From: Jacaranda mimosifolia
Lineage: Eukaryota; Streptophyta; Magnoliopsida; Lamiales; Bignoniaceae
DNA: 64,000 nt
NCBI GenBank assembly: GCA_018894105.1
Contig: CM032121.1
Span: 30,666,230-30,730,229 of the forward strand
Direction: 5' to 3'
Shown here: piece by piece, positions 1 through 10,034 of the stretch
Layout of the letters: each line of letters starts with the position of its first letter
How positions within the stretch are numbered: the first letter of the stretch is position 1
Translations under genes and position numbers: made by a program
Notes under the pieces: generated by a model
Databases searched by the model: none
Told to the model about the DNA's origin: nothing
Seen by the model: the letters and a program-made list of their open reading frames with translations, nothing else

Positions 1-1505
1 AATAATTTAGCGGGAACAAATGGTCTTGAAATTTCTTTAGATAAATTGTTTGATAATACTAATTAAATTGTTTTGAATTTCTTTAAAAAAAACATAATAA
101 TATAATAAAATGAAATAATACCTAGTAAGTGTTGACTTATCTCATGGTCCAGAAGTGATGGAAAGATGCTGCTGCTCATTCAACGTAAAAAGGCCACAAA
201 TTGAGAAATCTTATATGTACTTTAACCTAAAAAAAATTCTTGAAAACTAGCGATAGTATAAAAACATAAATAATTAAGTTAATTGTACCCATCAATGTAT
301 GTCCTAAAACTTTTATAGTACAAGTAAATAGAATACTCAATTATTCTTTTATATGTTACTATGTCTTTTTAATATTTTCAATACATCTTTATATTTTAAA
401 TTTTAGCATAAATAAAAGGAAATGAAATTTAGATGAGATAAAATAATTGAAGAAGAAAGAAAAAAAAACTATATAACAGAAGAAGAAAAAAAAAATCTTT
501 TTGTTACTATCTTTTGAAATGGAGTTAATTTTGTCAGCTTATAAAAAGACACACCACTGCTAAGGCCCTACCACTTTATATATAACTAGTAATTTTAACA
601 CACTTAATGTATGTGCTAAATATTTATAGTATAAAATAAATAGAATATTTATTTAATTTTTATGTGTTACTACAATTTGGTACTTTCAATGTATTTGTTT
701 AAATTTTTTATGATGAGTAAAAAGAAAAATCCAAGATAGAAGGAAAACAAAAAGTAAATAATTAAAGAGAAAAATATTCGAGAATAAAGGAAAAAAACTA
801 CATTCGGAGTTATGAAGTTTAAAAAATAATAACATATTATGAAGACCATCTGAAAACACAGTAAAAGCATTACGTGCTTTATATATTACAACTAGTTCTG
901 ACAGACTCAATGAGCATGGTAAATTTTTGTAGTATAAAATACATAAAGTGTTCATGCACTTTTTTATATATTATTAATAATTTTTAATATTTTAATGTAT
1001 TTATTTAAATTTTTTATATATGATGAGTAAAAGAAAAAAAACTAAGATGAAGGAAAAAGAAAAAAAAAAGTAACTGGAGAAAAAATATTAGTGAAGAGAA
1101 AAGAAAACTATCTTAGTAGTTATGAGGATTAAAAATGATAAGAGCATTTTTAGACAGATCACTGACAACATATCAAAAGGGGATAGATACTTTAAATATA
1201 GTAAATATAAAATATAGATATATGTACATATAATACATAATTTATATAGTATAGTATGTATATGTATATAATAATAATGTCTAAAGTGAAACTCCATTTT
1301 ATGATACCAAGTTGGTGTCTTTTTTGTCCCATTCTTCAAAGTGATAGGAAAATGCAGTTGTTCGTTTGTAAAAGGCAACATAGGAAATGCTTAAATGTAA
1401 TTTAACTTAAAGAATTTTAGTGTAGATATTTATATAGCGACCTCTAAAGTGAAACTCTATTGTCCTGCCATCGATCGGGCATCGATTTTTGCAGCATTAA
1501 GGGGT
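1..1505 (-). repeat. AT-rich upstream region of NAC unit 1: serial ~300-bp repeats with Helitron-like ends
   Basis: This is the DNA just upstream of a minus-strand NAC gene that lies left of the window; the same sequence follows the NAC starts at about 18274, 32632 and 43663. It is built from three degenerate repeats of about 300 bp. Each begins with ACTAG (246-250, 585-589, 891-895), then a short imperfect inverted repeat resembling CACTCAATGTGTG, then a stretch like TAGTATAAAATAAATAG, and ends in purine-rich AAGAAAGAAAAA runs. Read on the minus strand, each is a hairpin followed about 10 nt later by CTAGT, the layout of a Helitron 3' end. No coding potential is seen. The break at about 1505 joins this region directly to sequence that lies about 2.2 kb further on in units 2 and 3. 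Confidence 0.6.
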
Positions 1506-1522
1506 TAGAAGTAATTGGAGCA
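1506..1522. other. Deletion junction and left target-site duplication of Copia-1
   Basis: Up to about 1500 the sequence matches 19741-19754. From about 1507 it matches 21970 onward (GGAAGTAATAGGAGCAAAAG), so roughly 2.2 kb including the left end of the CACTA element is missing in unit 1. Bases 1518-1522 (GAGCA) are the left 5-bp target duplication of the Copia element; the right copy is 6411-6415. Confidence 0.75.
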
Positions 1523-1944
1523 TGTTGATTTTGCCTTGAAATTGAGGTAAATTTGACAAGGAGATCAAATTTGACTAGAATTAGGACTCCTTCTTGTATT
1601 GGGTTTCCTAATTCTAAGTAAAGTAGTCAAGTAATCTTTTGACTATAAATATTAGTTTTTCTTTCGAAAAAAAAAATTATCACGAACATAACACAAGGGC
1701 TTCTTTACTGCTTTTGAGTAATTCTCTCAAGACGGAGTTGAGAACGAGGGTGTTAGGTGTTTTCGTGAGATTTGTGGGATTCAAGTTTGTACTTGCACTT
1801 TGATTTGAGATCAATAAAATTCCTTTTCTTTGTCGGGTGGATTAGGCACATCGCCGAACCACGTTAAATCTTGTTGTTACTTTACATTGAATTACTTTAC
1901 TATTATTTCATTGTTTCCGCAATAGATCCTCCTGGGTTTCAACA
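1523..1944 (+). repeat. 5' LTR of Copia-1
   Basis: It begins TGTTGATTTTGCC and ends GGGTTTCAACA, giving the TG...CA ends of an LTR. A TATA-like stretch, GACTATAAATATTAG, lies about 120 bp in (around 1641-1655) and is the likely core promoter. An AATAAA-like signal (ATCAATAAAATTCC) lies at about 1810. It is nearly identical to 5988-6410. Confidence 0.95.
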
Positions 1945-1947
1945 AAC

Positions 1948-1965
1948 TGGTATCGGAGCAGGTTG
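1948..1965 (+). promoter_or_regulatory. Primer-binding site of Copia-1 (initiator tRNA-Met type)
   Basis: The sequence TGGTATCGGAGCAGGTTGG begins three bases after the 5' LTR. It resembles the usual plant Copia site TGGTATCAGAGC, complementary to the 3' end of initiator methionine tRNA, with one difference in the core. Minus-strand DNA synthesis would be primed here. Confidence 0.85.
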
Positions 1966-4900
1966 GATCAGATGTCAGGAATGAAGTACGAGGTAGAGAA
2001 ATTCGATGGGAAGAACGACTTTGGGCTGTGGAAAATGAAGATTCACGCCCTCTTGTGTCAACAAGGATTACAGAGAACGTTAAAGGGCAGAGATTTCTTG
2101 CCGGAAACGCTGAAGGACAAAGAGAAGGATGAGTTCATGGCGAAGGCTTACGGTACTCTGGTGTTATCATTGGCGGATAACGTACTGAGAGAGGTCGCCA
2201 CGGAAAGTACGCCAGCAGATTTATGGAAGAAGCAGGAGAGTCTATATATGACGAAGTCCCTGACAAATTGGCTGTATTTGAAACAGTGACTATACACATT
2301 GAGAATGAAGGAAGGTACATCTATTACTCAACATATTGATTTTTTCAATAAGGTGATTCTAGATCTCGCTAGTATAGATGTCAAAATTGATGATGAGGAT
2401 CAAGCTTTAATTCTCTTGTGTTCTCTGCCAAAATCTTTTGAGCACTTGGTTACTACTTTGTTGTACGGGAGAGATACGATTTCAATGGAGGATGTGAAGG
2501 CCTCATTGAATTCCAACGAGTTGAGAAAACATGTCCTGGGCAGCAACGATAGTGAAAGTGGGGAAGGATTGGTGGCAAGAGGGAGACCAAGAGAAAGGAG
2601 TAGGAGTAGAGGCCGATCGAAGTCTCGAACCAAGCCTAGAAATGGTGACAAATGTTTTAGGTGCGGTGGAAAGGGGCATTGGAGACGGAATTGTCCGGAA
2701 CGAGGAAAGGCGAAGGATGCAGATGAAACTTCTGATCAGAAACGGGATGATGTCGCAGGAATTGTTGAGGATGAGTCTGATGGTGGGCTTGTTCTCAACG
2801 TTCCTGAAACTTTACTAAGCTTTGAATGGATTTTGGATAGTGGCTGCTCCTACCACATGTGCCCAAGAGAAGATTGGTGTACCACATACCAAAAATTTGA
2901 TGGTGGTAAGGTGCTTATGGGAAATGATGCTTCTTGCAGGGTTGTAGGAATTGGCTCAGTTTGTATCAGGATGCATGATGGGATAGTAAGGACCCTAACA
3001 GATGTGCGTCATGTTCCAGATCTGAAGAAAAATCTGATATCGCTTGGTACTCTGGACAACAATGGTTGTGAGTACAGAGCTTGAGATGGAGTTCTGCGGG
3101 TTTCCAAAGGTGCATTGCTTATCATGAAGGGAGAAAAGCGGAACGGCCTTTACATATTGTAGGGAAACACGGTTTCTGGTACTGCAGCGGTTTCTTCGTC
3201 AGTCAATAATACTACGAGACTCTGGCATATGCGACTTGGGCATATGAGTGAGAAGGGAATGTCAGAACTGAGCAAACGAGGTTTGCTTTGCGGAGAGAAG
3301 ACTGGAGAACTGGATTTCTGCAAGCAGTGTGTGCTAGGCAAGCAACATAGGGTGAAATTCGGTACTGCAGTTCATAGGACCAAAGGTACCTTGGATTACA
3401 TTCACTCAGATCTTTGGGGGCCTTCTCAAGTCCCCTCAAAGGGAGGTGCAAGGTACATGCTGACATTCATAGATGATTTCTCACGGAGAGTATGGGTGTA
3501 CATGCTGAAGTATAAGGATGAGGTGTTTGTCAACTTCAAGCAATGAAAGACCTTAATTGAGAAGCAGACAGGAAAGGAGATCAAACGCTTGAGGACTGAC
3601 AACGGATTGGAGTTTTGCAACAAGGAATTTCAGGAATTTTGTGAGAAGGCAGGAATTGTGAGGCATCGCACAGTTGTACATACACCACAGCAGAATGGAG
3701 TTGCAGAACGGATGAACAGGACTATCTTGGAAAGAGCTAGATGCATGCTCTTTAACGCCGGATTGTCCAAGGATTTTTGGGCAGAAGCAATTAACACTGC
3801 TTGTTATTTGGTGAATAGGTCACCATCAACCGCTTTGGACTGCAAGACACCAATGGAAGTTTGGTCTGGGTCTCTTGCTGATTACTTAAATCTAAGAGTA
3901 TTTGGGTGTCCAGCCTATGCTCATGTCCGGGATGGGAAGTTTGAGCCAAGGGCTAGGAAGTGCATATTTCTAGGCTATGCAGATGGAGTCAAAGGTTATC
4001 GTTTGTGGTGTAATGATGACAAGGGCTCCAAGATGATTATCAACAGGGACGTGACATTCGATGAGTTTGCAATGATGAAGAAGGTAGAGCAGCAGGAAAG
4101 CGGTCAATAGGGCGTTAAGGAGAAGGTGGAGATTTATATTGATCATCCACAAGTTTCAAAGGGGAAACAGAAGGTGGTAGATGAAACTAGTGAGAGCACA
4201 TTACCACCTAATCAACAGCAGAAAAATGAACCACTACAAAATTATCGCTTGGCTCGCGATAGGGAGAGGAGGCAGATCAAACCACCACAATGGTATGCTT
4301 ACTCAGATTTGGTAGCTTATGCTTTGAGTTCAGCTGAGGAGTTTGTAGGAGATGATCCAGTCTCATATAAAGAGGCAATTTCCAGGCCAGATTCTGATAA
4401 ATGGGTTGCAGCTATGAGTAAAGAGATGGAGTCTCTACACAAAAATAGCACATGGGAGCTGGTTGATGTACCTAAAGGGCAGAAAATTGTAGGTTGCAAA
4501 TGGATCTACAAGAAGAAAGAAGGAATTCCTGGTGTTGAAGATGCTAGATACAAGGCGCGATTGGTTGCTAAGGGTTTTACTCAGAGAGAAGGAGTTGACT
4601 TTCATGAAGTATTCTCCCCAGTTGTAAAACATACTTCCATTCGTGTTTTACTTGCCATGGTTGCTCTGTTTGACATGGAACTGGAGCAGATGGATGTGAA
4701 AACAGCGTTTTTGCATGGTGAGTTGGAGGAACAAATCTACATGAGTCAACCAGAAGGATTCGTTATTTCCGGGAAACAAAATCAAGCATGTCTTTTGAAG
4801 AGGTCATTATATGGCTTGAAGCAGTCTCCCAAGCAGTGGTATAAAAGGTTTGATACTTTTATTACCAAGATAGGATATACTAGAAGCAAATTTGATTGTT

Positions 4901-5925
4901 GTGTATATTACAAAATTTGTAGTGATAGCCTTCTCGTATATTTGCTGTTGTACGTTGATGATATGTTGATTGCCTCTAGAAACATATCTGAGATCAACCA
5001 ATTAAAAGCTCAGTTAAGTGAAGAATTTGAGATGAAGGATTTGGGCGGTGCAAAGAAGATTCTGGGCATGGAGATCATCCGGGATAGACACGCAGGATTG
5101 TTGTACTTGTCTCAACAACATTACATTGAGAAAGTACTTGAGCGATTTGGGATGAATAAGTCCAAGCCAGTTAGTACGCCACTTGCAGCTCATTTCAGGC
5201 TCTCATCAGATCTATAACCGAGTACTGAGGAAGAGGTGGAGCACATGTCAAATGTGCCATATGCTAGTTTAGTGGGTAGCTTGATGTACGCCATGGTGTG
5301 CACTAGGCCAGACATTTCACATGCAGTTAGTGTTGTGAGCAGGTATATGCACAAGCCAGGAAAGACTCATTGGCTGGCTGTGAAATGGATCATAAGGTAT
5401 CTGAGAGGCTCTGCAGGCAGATGTTTGAGGTATAGTCAATCGAATTCTACTACAAGAATTCTTGGCTATGTGGATGCGGACTATGCAGGAGATTTGGACA
5501 GCAGAAGGTCCATGACGGGCTATGTGTTTTGTGTATCAAGTTGTACGGTTAGCTGGAAGGCGACTTTGCAGTTATCAGTTGCATTGTCCACAATAGAAGC
5601 TGAGTACATGGCTTTAGCTGAAGGCGTTAAAGAAGGCATTTGGCTAAAGGGCCCGATCGATGATATGGGTATGACTTCTGAGATCACTAAGGTATTTTGT
5701 GACAGTCAGAGTGCCATACACTTGTCAAAGAATCAAGCATTTCATGAGAGAACAAAGCACATAGATGTGAGGTATCACTTTGTTTCGGATATGGTGTCCC
5801 AAGGAGTCATGTTGGTTGACAAAGTTGGGACTAAGGATAATCCGGCAGACATGTTGACTAAGGCTGTTCCAGGAATCAAATTCGAGCATTGCTTGGATTT
5901 GATTAATATTTGCAGACTCAGATAA
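1963..5925 (+). pseudogene. Copia-1 gag-pol polyprotein, one frame with six in-frame stops
   Basis: A single reading frame of 1321 codons runs from ATG 1963 to the stop ending at 5925 without any frameshift. It is interrupted by stop codons at 2287-2289, 3082-3084, 3160-3162, 3544-3546, 4108-4110 and 5215-5217. In order it holds: gag (UBN2-like, 1963-2560); a CCHC zinc knuckle CFRCGGKGHWRRNC (2653-2694); the protease motif ILDSGCSYHM (from 2830); a GAG-pre-integrase motif LWHMRLGHMS (about 3220); an integrase core with HSDLWGP, RTDNGLEF and QQNGVAERMN; reverse transcriptase with QMDVKTAFLHG and the catalytic YVDD at 4951-4962; and RNase H with DADYAGD and STIEAEYMAL. The catalytic residues I can see are kept, so only the stops disable it. 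Host stop suppression is unlikely. Confidence 0.95.
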
Positions 5926-5973
5926 CAGGCCCTATTGGGGGTAGGGACAAAGAAGATGAATGGGAATTTCAAG

Positions 5974-5987
5974 TCAAGGTGGAGAAT
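5974..5987 (+). other. Polypurine tract of Copia-1
   Basis: The purine-rich stretch CAAGGTGGAGAATT lies immediately before the 3' LTR start (TGTTGATTTT at 5988). It is the expected plus-strand primer site and closely resembles other plant Copia tracts. Confidence 0.85.
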
Positions 5988-6410
5988 TGTTGATTTTGCC
6001 TTGAAATTGAGGTAAATTTGACAAGGAGACCAAGTTTGACTAGAATTAGGACTCCTTCTTGTATTGGGTTTCCTAATTTTAGGTAAAGTAGTCAAGTAAT
6101 TTTTTGACTATAAATATTAGTTTTTTCTTTCGAAAAAAAAAATTATCACGAACATAACACAAGGGCTTCTTTACTGCTTTTGAGTAATTCTCTCAAGACG
6201 GAGTTTAGAACGAGGGTGTTAGGTGTTTTCGTGAGATTTGTGGGATTCAAGTTTGTGCTTGCACTTTGATTTGAGATCAATAAAATTCCTTTTCTTTGTC
6301 GGGTGGATTAGGCAGATCGCCGAACCACGTTAAATCTTGTTCTCACTTTACATTGAATTACTTTACTATTATTTCATTGTTTCCGCAATAGATCCTCCTG
6401 GGTTTCAACA
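5988..6410 (+). repeat. 3' LTR of Copia-1
   Basis: This is a near-identical copy of 1523-1944, running from TGTTGATTTTGCC to GGGTTTCAACA. It is followed at once by GAGCA, the right target duplication (6411-6415). Differences from the 5' copy are about ten substitutions and one extra T in the run near 6121. Confidence 0.95.
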
Positions 6411-7853
6411 GAGCAAAAGTTGGATATTTCTCTGCAAACAAATGCCTCCACTTGTGCCTTTTGGTTCATAGTTTTTTTGAGTCTGCCAAGCTCTCTAATT
6501 GTAATATAAATAATACTTTGGAGTTCTTCGGTCAAAAGTATTTAACAATTTCAATAATTTGGCATATGAATAAAAACAATATTTTCCCTCTCAAATGGAT
6601 AAATCCACCGATATTGCACCGGTCCTGCATTTTATGTCTCTTCTATTAAATGGACTGGTTGATGCACCATGCTATCAAAAAATGATGGAGGAAAAATCCA
6701 TTCTAACTTGCATAGAATTACAAGAATGTTTTTGCCATTCTATCCACGTCATCGTGCCTCAAAGTTGTAGAACATTAGTCCTTGAAAAACTTACTAAGCT
6801 TGGCCAAAGGCATCCATATATGGTCTGATAATTCTTTGAATGCAATTGGTAGTAATTGTTCCATAAAAATGTGACAATCATGGCTCTTCAGTTCATAGAT
6901 CTTATGCCCATACGTGTCGACAAGCCTAGCTAGATTAGAAGAATATCCATTAGGCATTCATAATGGCTTGACCCATTTAAAATTAATTTTCCTTTGCTCG
7001 AATGTTAAGACATACTTAGCTTCAGGTATTCCCTACTGCCCGTTTTTCCCTTTAGAATTAACTCTAGCTCAAGCCTCTTACAATAAACATTCAAGTCCAA
7101 GCGAGCCTTAACATTATGTTTAGTTTTTCCCTTGATGTCTATGATAATGTTAAGAATATTGTCAAACATATTCTTCTCTATGTGCATGACATCCAAACTA
7201 TATCTCAATAGATTAGTCTTCCAATAAGACAGTTCCCAAAATATGCTCTGTTTGGTCCAACTGTGTTGGACACCATACCTTGGGATTCTAAGAGCACTAC
7301 CACATTTGGTATCCTTGTACAAACCGCATATCAAATCCCATAATTGCTCTCCATTCAGCAAGGGAGAAGGAGGATCTTTCTTAATCCAATGTTTTAAGAA
7401 ATTGGTAGTATTTCTCCTGAATTGGTGATAATCATCTAAGAATTGTCGATGGCAATCAAAGCAATAGTTTTTTCGGCCATTTTTCAGAGAGAATGCTTTT
7501 GAGTAATCCATACAGTATGGGTAAGCTAATCTACCTACTGTCATTCCCCCGGACGACACACCATAAGCTCATCATTTATTGTCCATAGCAAAATAGCTCT
7601 CATGATAAAATCTTGCTTCACACTAGCATCATTAGTGAGAACATCTGATGTCCAAAGCTCATCAATTCGTTAATTAAATGCTATAGGTAGACATCTATCA
7701 TTGCTTCTAGATTTCTTGGCCCGAGAATAGTGCATGTCAAAAAAAAAAAATGGCGATATCATACACATTTTAGGATGTAAACTATTTGTGGTCACTATCA
7801 CAGGTCAGCATGAATACGGTGATGCAGATTGAGTGAAAGGTGTAAATCCATGG
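6411..7853 (-). pseudogene. CACTA (En/Spm) TNP2-like transposase fragment, unit 1
   Basis: Minus-strand coding remnant of the CACTA transposase. The segment 7559-7005 is open and shows typical Transposase_21 motifs: GRLAYPYCMDYSKAF, NYCFDCHRQFL, WTKQSIFWELSYW, LDVMHIEKNMFDNI and IKGKTKHNVKARLDL. It is followed after a frame change by a DUF4218-like stretch (6957-6775) with SSNLARLVDTYG, LKSHDCHIFMEQLLPIAF and further decayed sequence to 6420. Both ends are missing: the N-terminal part is lost in a deletion at about 7853, and the C-terminal DUF4216 part is lost in the deletion at about 1505. The Copia-1 insertion also separates it from the left flank. It is related to 20750-24833 and 35748-40205 and cannot make a functional protein. 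Confidence 0.88.
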
Positions 7854-8425
7854 TTAACACATACATTTATATACACATATATAAATACATACACATACAT
7901 ATGAATAATACGTATATGAAAATATTAACATAATTAAACAAAATAAGTCGATGGTGCCATACCGGTAGGGCAGCAATGGCGCAGCGATGGGTTGGTGGGC
8001 GGTGATGCTCTGCCCGACAGTTGCTTCAAGAAGGAGAGAGGAGAAGATAAAGAGGCAAGAGAGGAGGAAGGGAAAGAAAGAGGGAAGAGAAGAAACTTTC
8101 TGGGCGACTAAAAATTTTAATTTTTCAAAGAATTTCCAATGAAATTGCATCGAAAGTTTCCCTCAAACAGTAAAGCATTTAATATTTAATAATTTTTTTA
8201 AAGATTTTTTGATTAAAAATGCATCGGAAGAATCGTCGGAAAATATTTCCGACTGATATCCCTTTAGAAAATTTTGCCCTAGAAATACGCCAAATATCTC
8301 CAATTTCTCCGTCAGAATTATGGCAGATTTCCAATGGCTGTTCAATACGTCAGAAATCCACCGCAAGTCTGACGAAAATTTCCAAAAGCTGTGCTCCATC
8401 GGAAAAAAGAAATTTTTTTGTAGTG
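7854..8425 (-). repeat. Subterminal region and end of the CACTA element, unit 1
   Basis: The sequence ends AATTTTTTTGTAGTG at 8425, the reverse complement of CACTACAAAAAAATT, a canonical CACTA terminus. It is followed by AAA, which matches the AAA before the opposite end (CACTACAAAAAACTC at 58134) in unit 4 and fits a 3-bp target duplication. The inner 250 bp hold scattered short motifs of the type TCCGAC/GTCGGAA and CCATCGGAAA, as expected for transposase-binding subterminal repeats. It is homologous to 28573-29136. Short ORFs here are incidental. Confidence 0.85.
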
Positions 8426-8673
8426 AAATTAATTCCGTGTGTAACATTTTCATGGAAAATCAATAAGTCTTTTGTGCAAAAATTCATAAACGATATATTT
8501 TTAATTTCTCTTTTCTAAATGTGTGAAAATGAAATTACATACCCAACAAATGTTGAAATTTGTTATATGAGAATTTTATTTTCATGTGAATTGACTATTA
8601 TAAGATCATGTGATCATTACTTCAAGTAACTATGAAAAGTGTCTTTGGTCTTTTGTTTAATGAGCTCTAAGAG

Positions 8674-10026
8674 TAGGGATATAGGTTTGGGTAAAATACA
8701 AACCCGTCCCAATTCTGTCCCACTTAGAGTAGGTTTTGAAAGTATAAACGAATCTGGAGTGGGTCTCGAGTTTTAATTTTAAAATTCGGACCTGCCGCAA
8801 ACTCGTGCCATTAGAATATTATATATATGAATTTTATTTACTATGAATATATTTATATGATAAGTATTCATATCTATTTTAGAAATGTACATATCACATA
8901 CATGTTTTATTTCATAAATAGTTTATGCATTGAATATTGATATCTAAGAGGCAATACTTTTTTAATTTATAATTTTTCAAGAACAAAAATATGTATATAT
9001 AAATATTTAAACAATTAATTCTTTATAAATGATATTATTTCTCTTTTTAGAAAGTTATGGTGATACTATTTTTTTTTAATATTTTTTATTTTTTTTAAAT
9101 ATACAAAATAGGTCTGGTAGGTCTAATTAAGATCCGGGTATGTGGCAGAAAGGGTCTTGTGTCCTTAAAAATCTTAATGGAATGGATCCTGGATTGTGAC
9201 TGACCCATCCTATGGCTGTAAATAGATATTCAAAAATTCGTTTATCGTTTGCATTCATATTTGTTTAAAGCGGGTATTATCCATATTTGATTAGTAGATA
9301 TTCGATTATAAATGGATATAGATATGGTAAATATGTATCTGATCTGTTTAATATCCTCTTTGATTTATTAAATATTATATTATTAATATTTTTCAATAAA
9401 AATCTCATAATTCATATATATATATATATTATAATTGAAGAATTGGGAAGAAAAAAGAATAAATGCAAAAAATTATTGTATTATAGAGAAAAAGTTAAAG
9501 AATAAAGTCAATCAACATAATTATTATTGGTTGACTTTATAATTAATATACTTAATGCAATTATTATCATTATTAATTAGTACTAACAATCAATTATAAA
9601 GTCAATTACAAATTAGAAATAACACTATTTGTTTGATTGTTTCTTTTTAATGAAATTATATACTTCATTCTATTAATTAAAATATATATTTGTTATAGGT
9701 TCATAGATTCACGTATTCGAATATTCGTAAATAGATATCTAAATAATTATTATCGAATATAAATATCAAAAAAATACTTCGAATACAGATAAATTTAATA
9801 AAATATGAATATATCTGAATAATTATAATCGAATACGGATATATCCGAGTTCTACCGATATGCGACGGATACGAATTTGGATATCATTTTCAAATATTCA
9901 TCAAATTCGTATCCGTATCTGAATATTTAAAAAGTTAAATCGATACGAATATAAAAAAGTGTATCGATCCATTTAATATCCGTTTACACCCCTACCCATC
10001 CCAAACCCACCCAATTGCCATCCCTA
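8674..10026. mobile_element. Non-autonomous hAT-like element (unit 1 copy) carrying a nested element
   Basis: Its ends are TAGGGATATAGGTTTGGG and, as reverse complement of the right end, TAGGGATGGCAATTGGG. It is flanked by an 8-bp target duplication with one mismatch (TCTAAGAG at 8666-8673, TTTAAGAG at 10027-10034). Eight-base duplications and TAGGG-type inverted repeats point to the hAT superfamily. No transposase is present. Shorter copies at the same place in other units (29391-29934, 40389-40982) lack the nested element at 9211-9994. Confidence 0.72.
9211..9994. mobile_element. Nested hAT-like MITE inside the 8674-10026 element
   Basis: This 784-bp insertion has ends TATGGCTGTAAA and (reverse complement of right end) TAGGGGTGTAAA. 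It is flanked by CCCATCC on both sides (9204-9210, 9995-10001). The empty site is intact in units 2 and 3 at about 29905 and 40950. The right half carries repeated motifs such as ATACGGATA, CGAATACGGATA and CGTATCCGTATC. It has no coding capacity beyond short chance ORFs. Confidence 0.78.
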
Positions 10027-10034
10027 TTTAAGAG

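Larger units (their letters stand above)
1523..6410 (+). mobile_element. Ty1/Copia LTR retrotransposon, Tork/Tnt1-like (Copia-1)
   Basis: This is a complete 4.9-kb element bounded by two LTRs of 422 and 423 bp and by a perfect 5-bp target duplication GAGCA (1518-1522 and 6411-6415). A primer-binding site and a polypurine tract sit in the expected places. One reading frame carries gag, protease, integrase, reverse transcriptase and RNase H in Copia order (integrase before RT). The LTRs differ at only about ten positions plus one 1-bp length change by eye, so the insertion is fairly young. It sits inside the CACTA remnant of unit 1, and the empty site is visible at about 21980 and 36976. The Tork/Tnt1 assignment rests on protein motifs and the compact layout and is an inference. 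Confidence 0.95.

Noticed and set aside
1088..1381. Minus-strand ORF of 97 codons, repeated at 19441-19635
   Set aside because: It is AT-rich with tyrosine/isoleucine runs from TATA repeats. The frame is not kept in units 3 and 4, so it is a chance frame in the NAC upstream repeats.
7854..8150. Minus-strand ORF with a hydrophobic stretch resembling a signal peptide
   Set aside because: It lies in the CACTA subterminal region, and its homologue at 28644-28949 is different in frame and sequence, so no protein is conserved.
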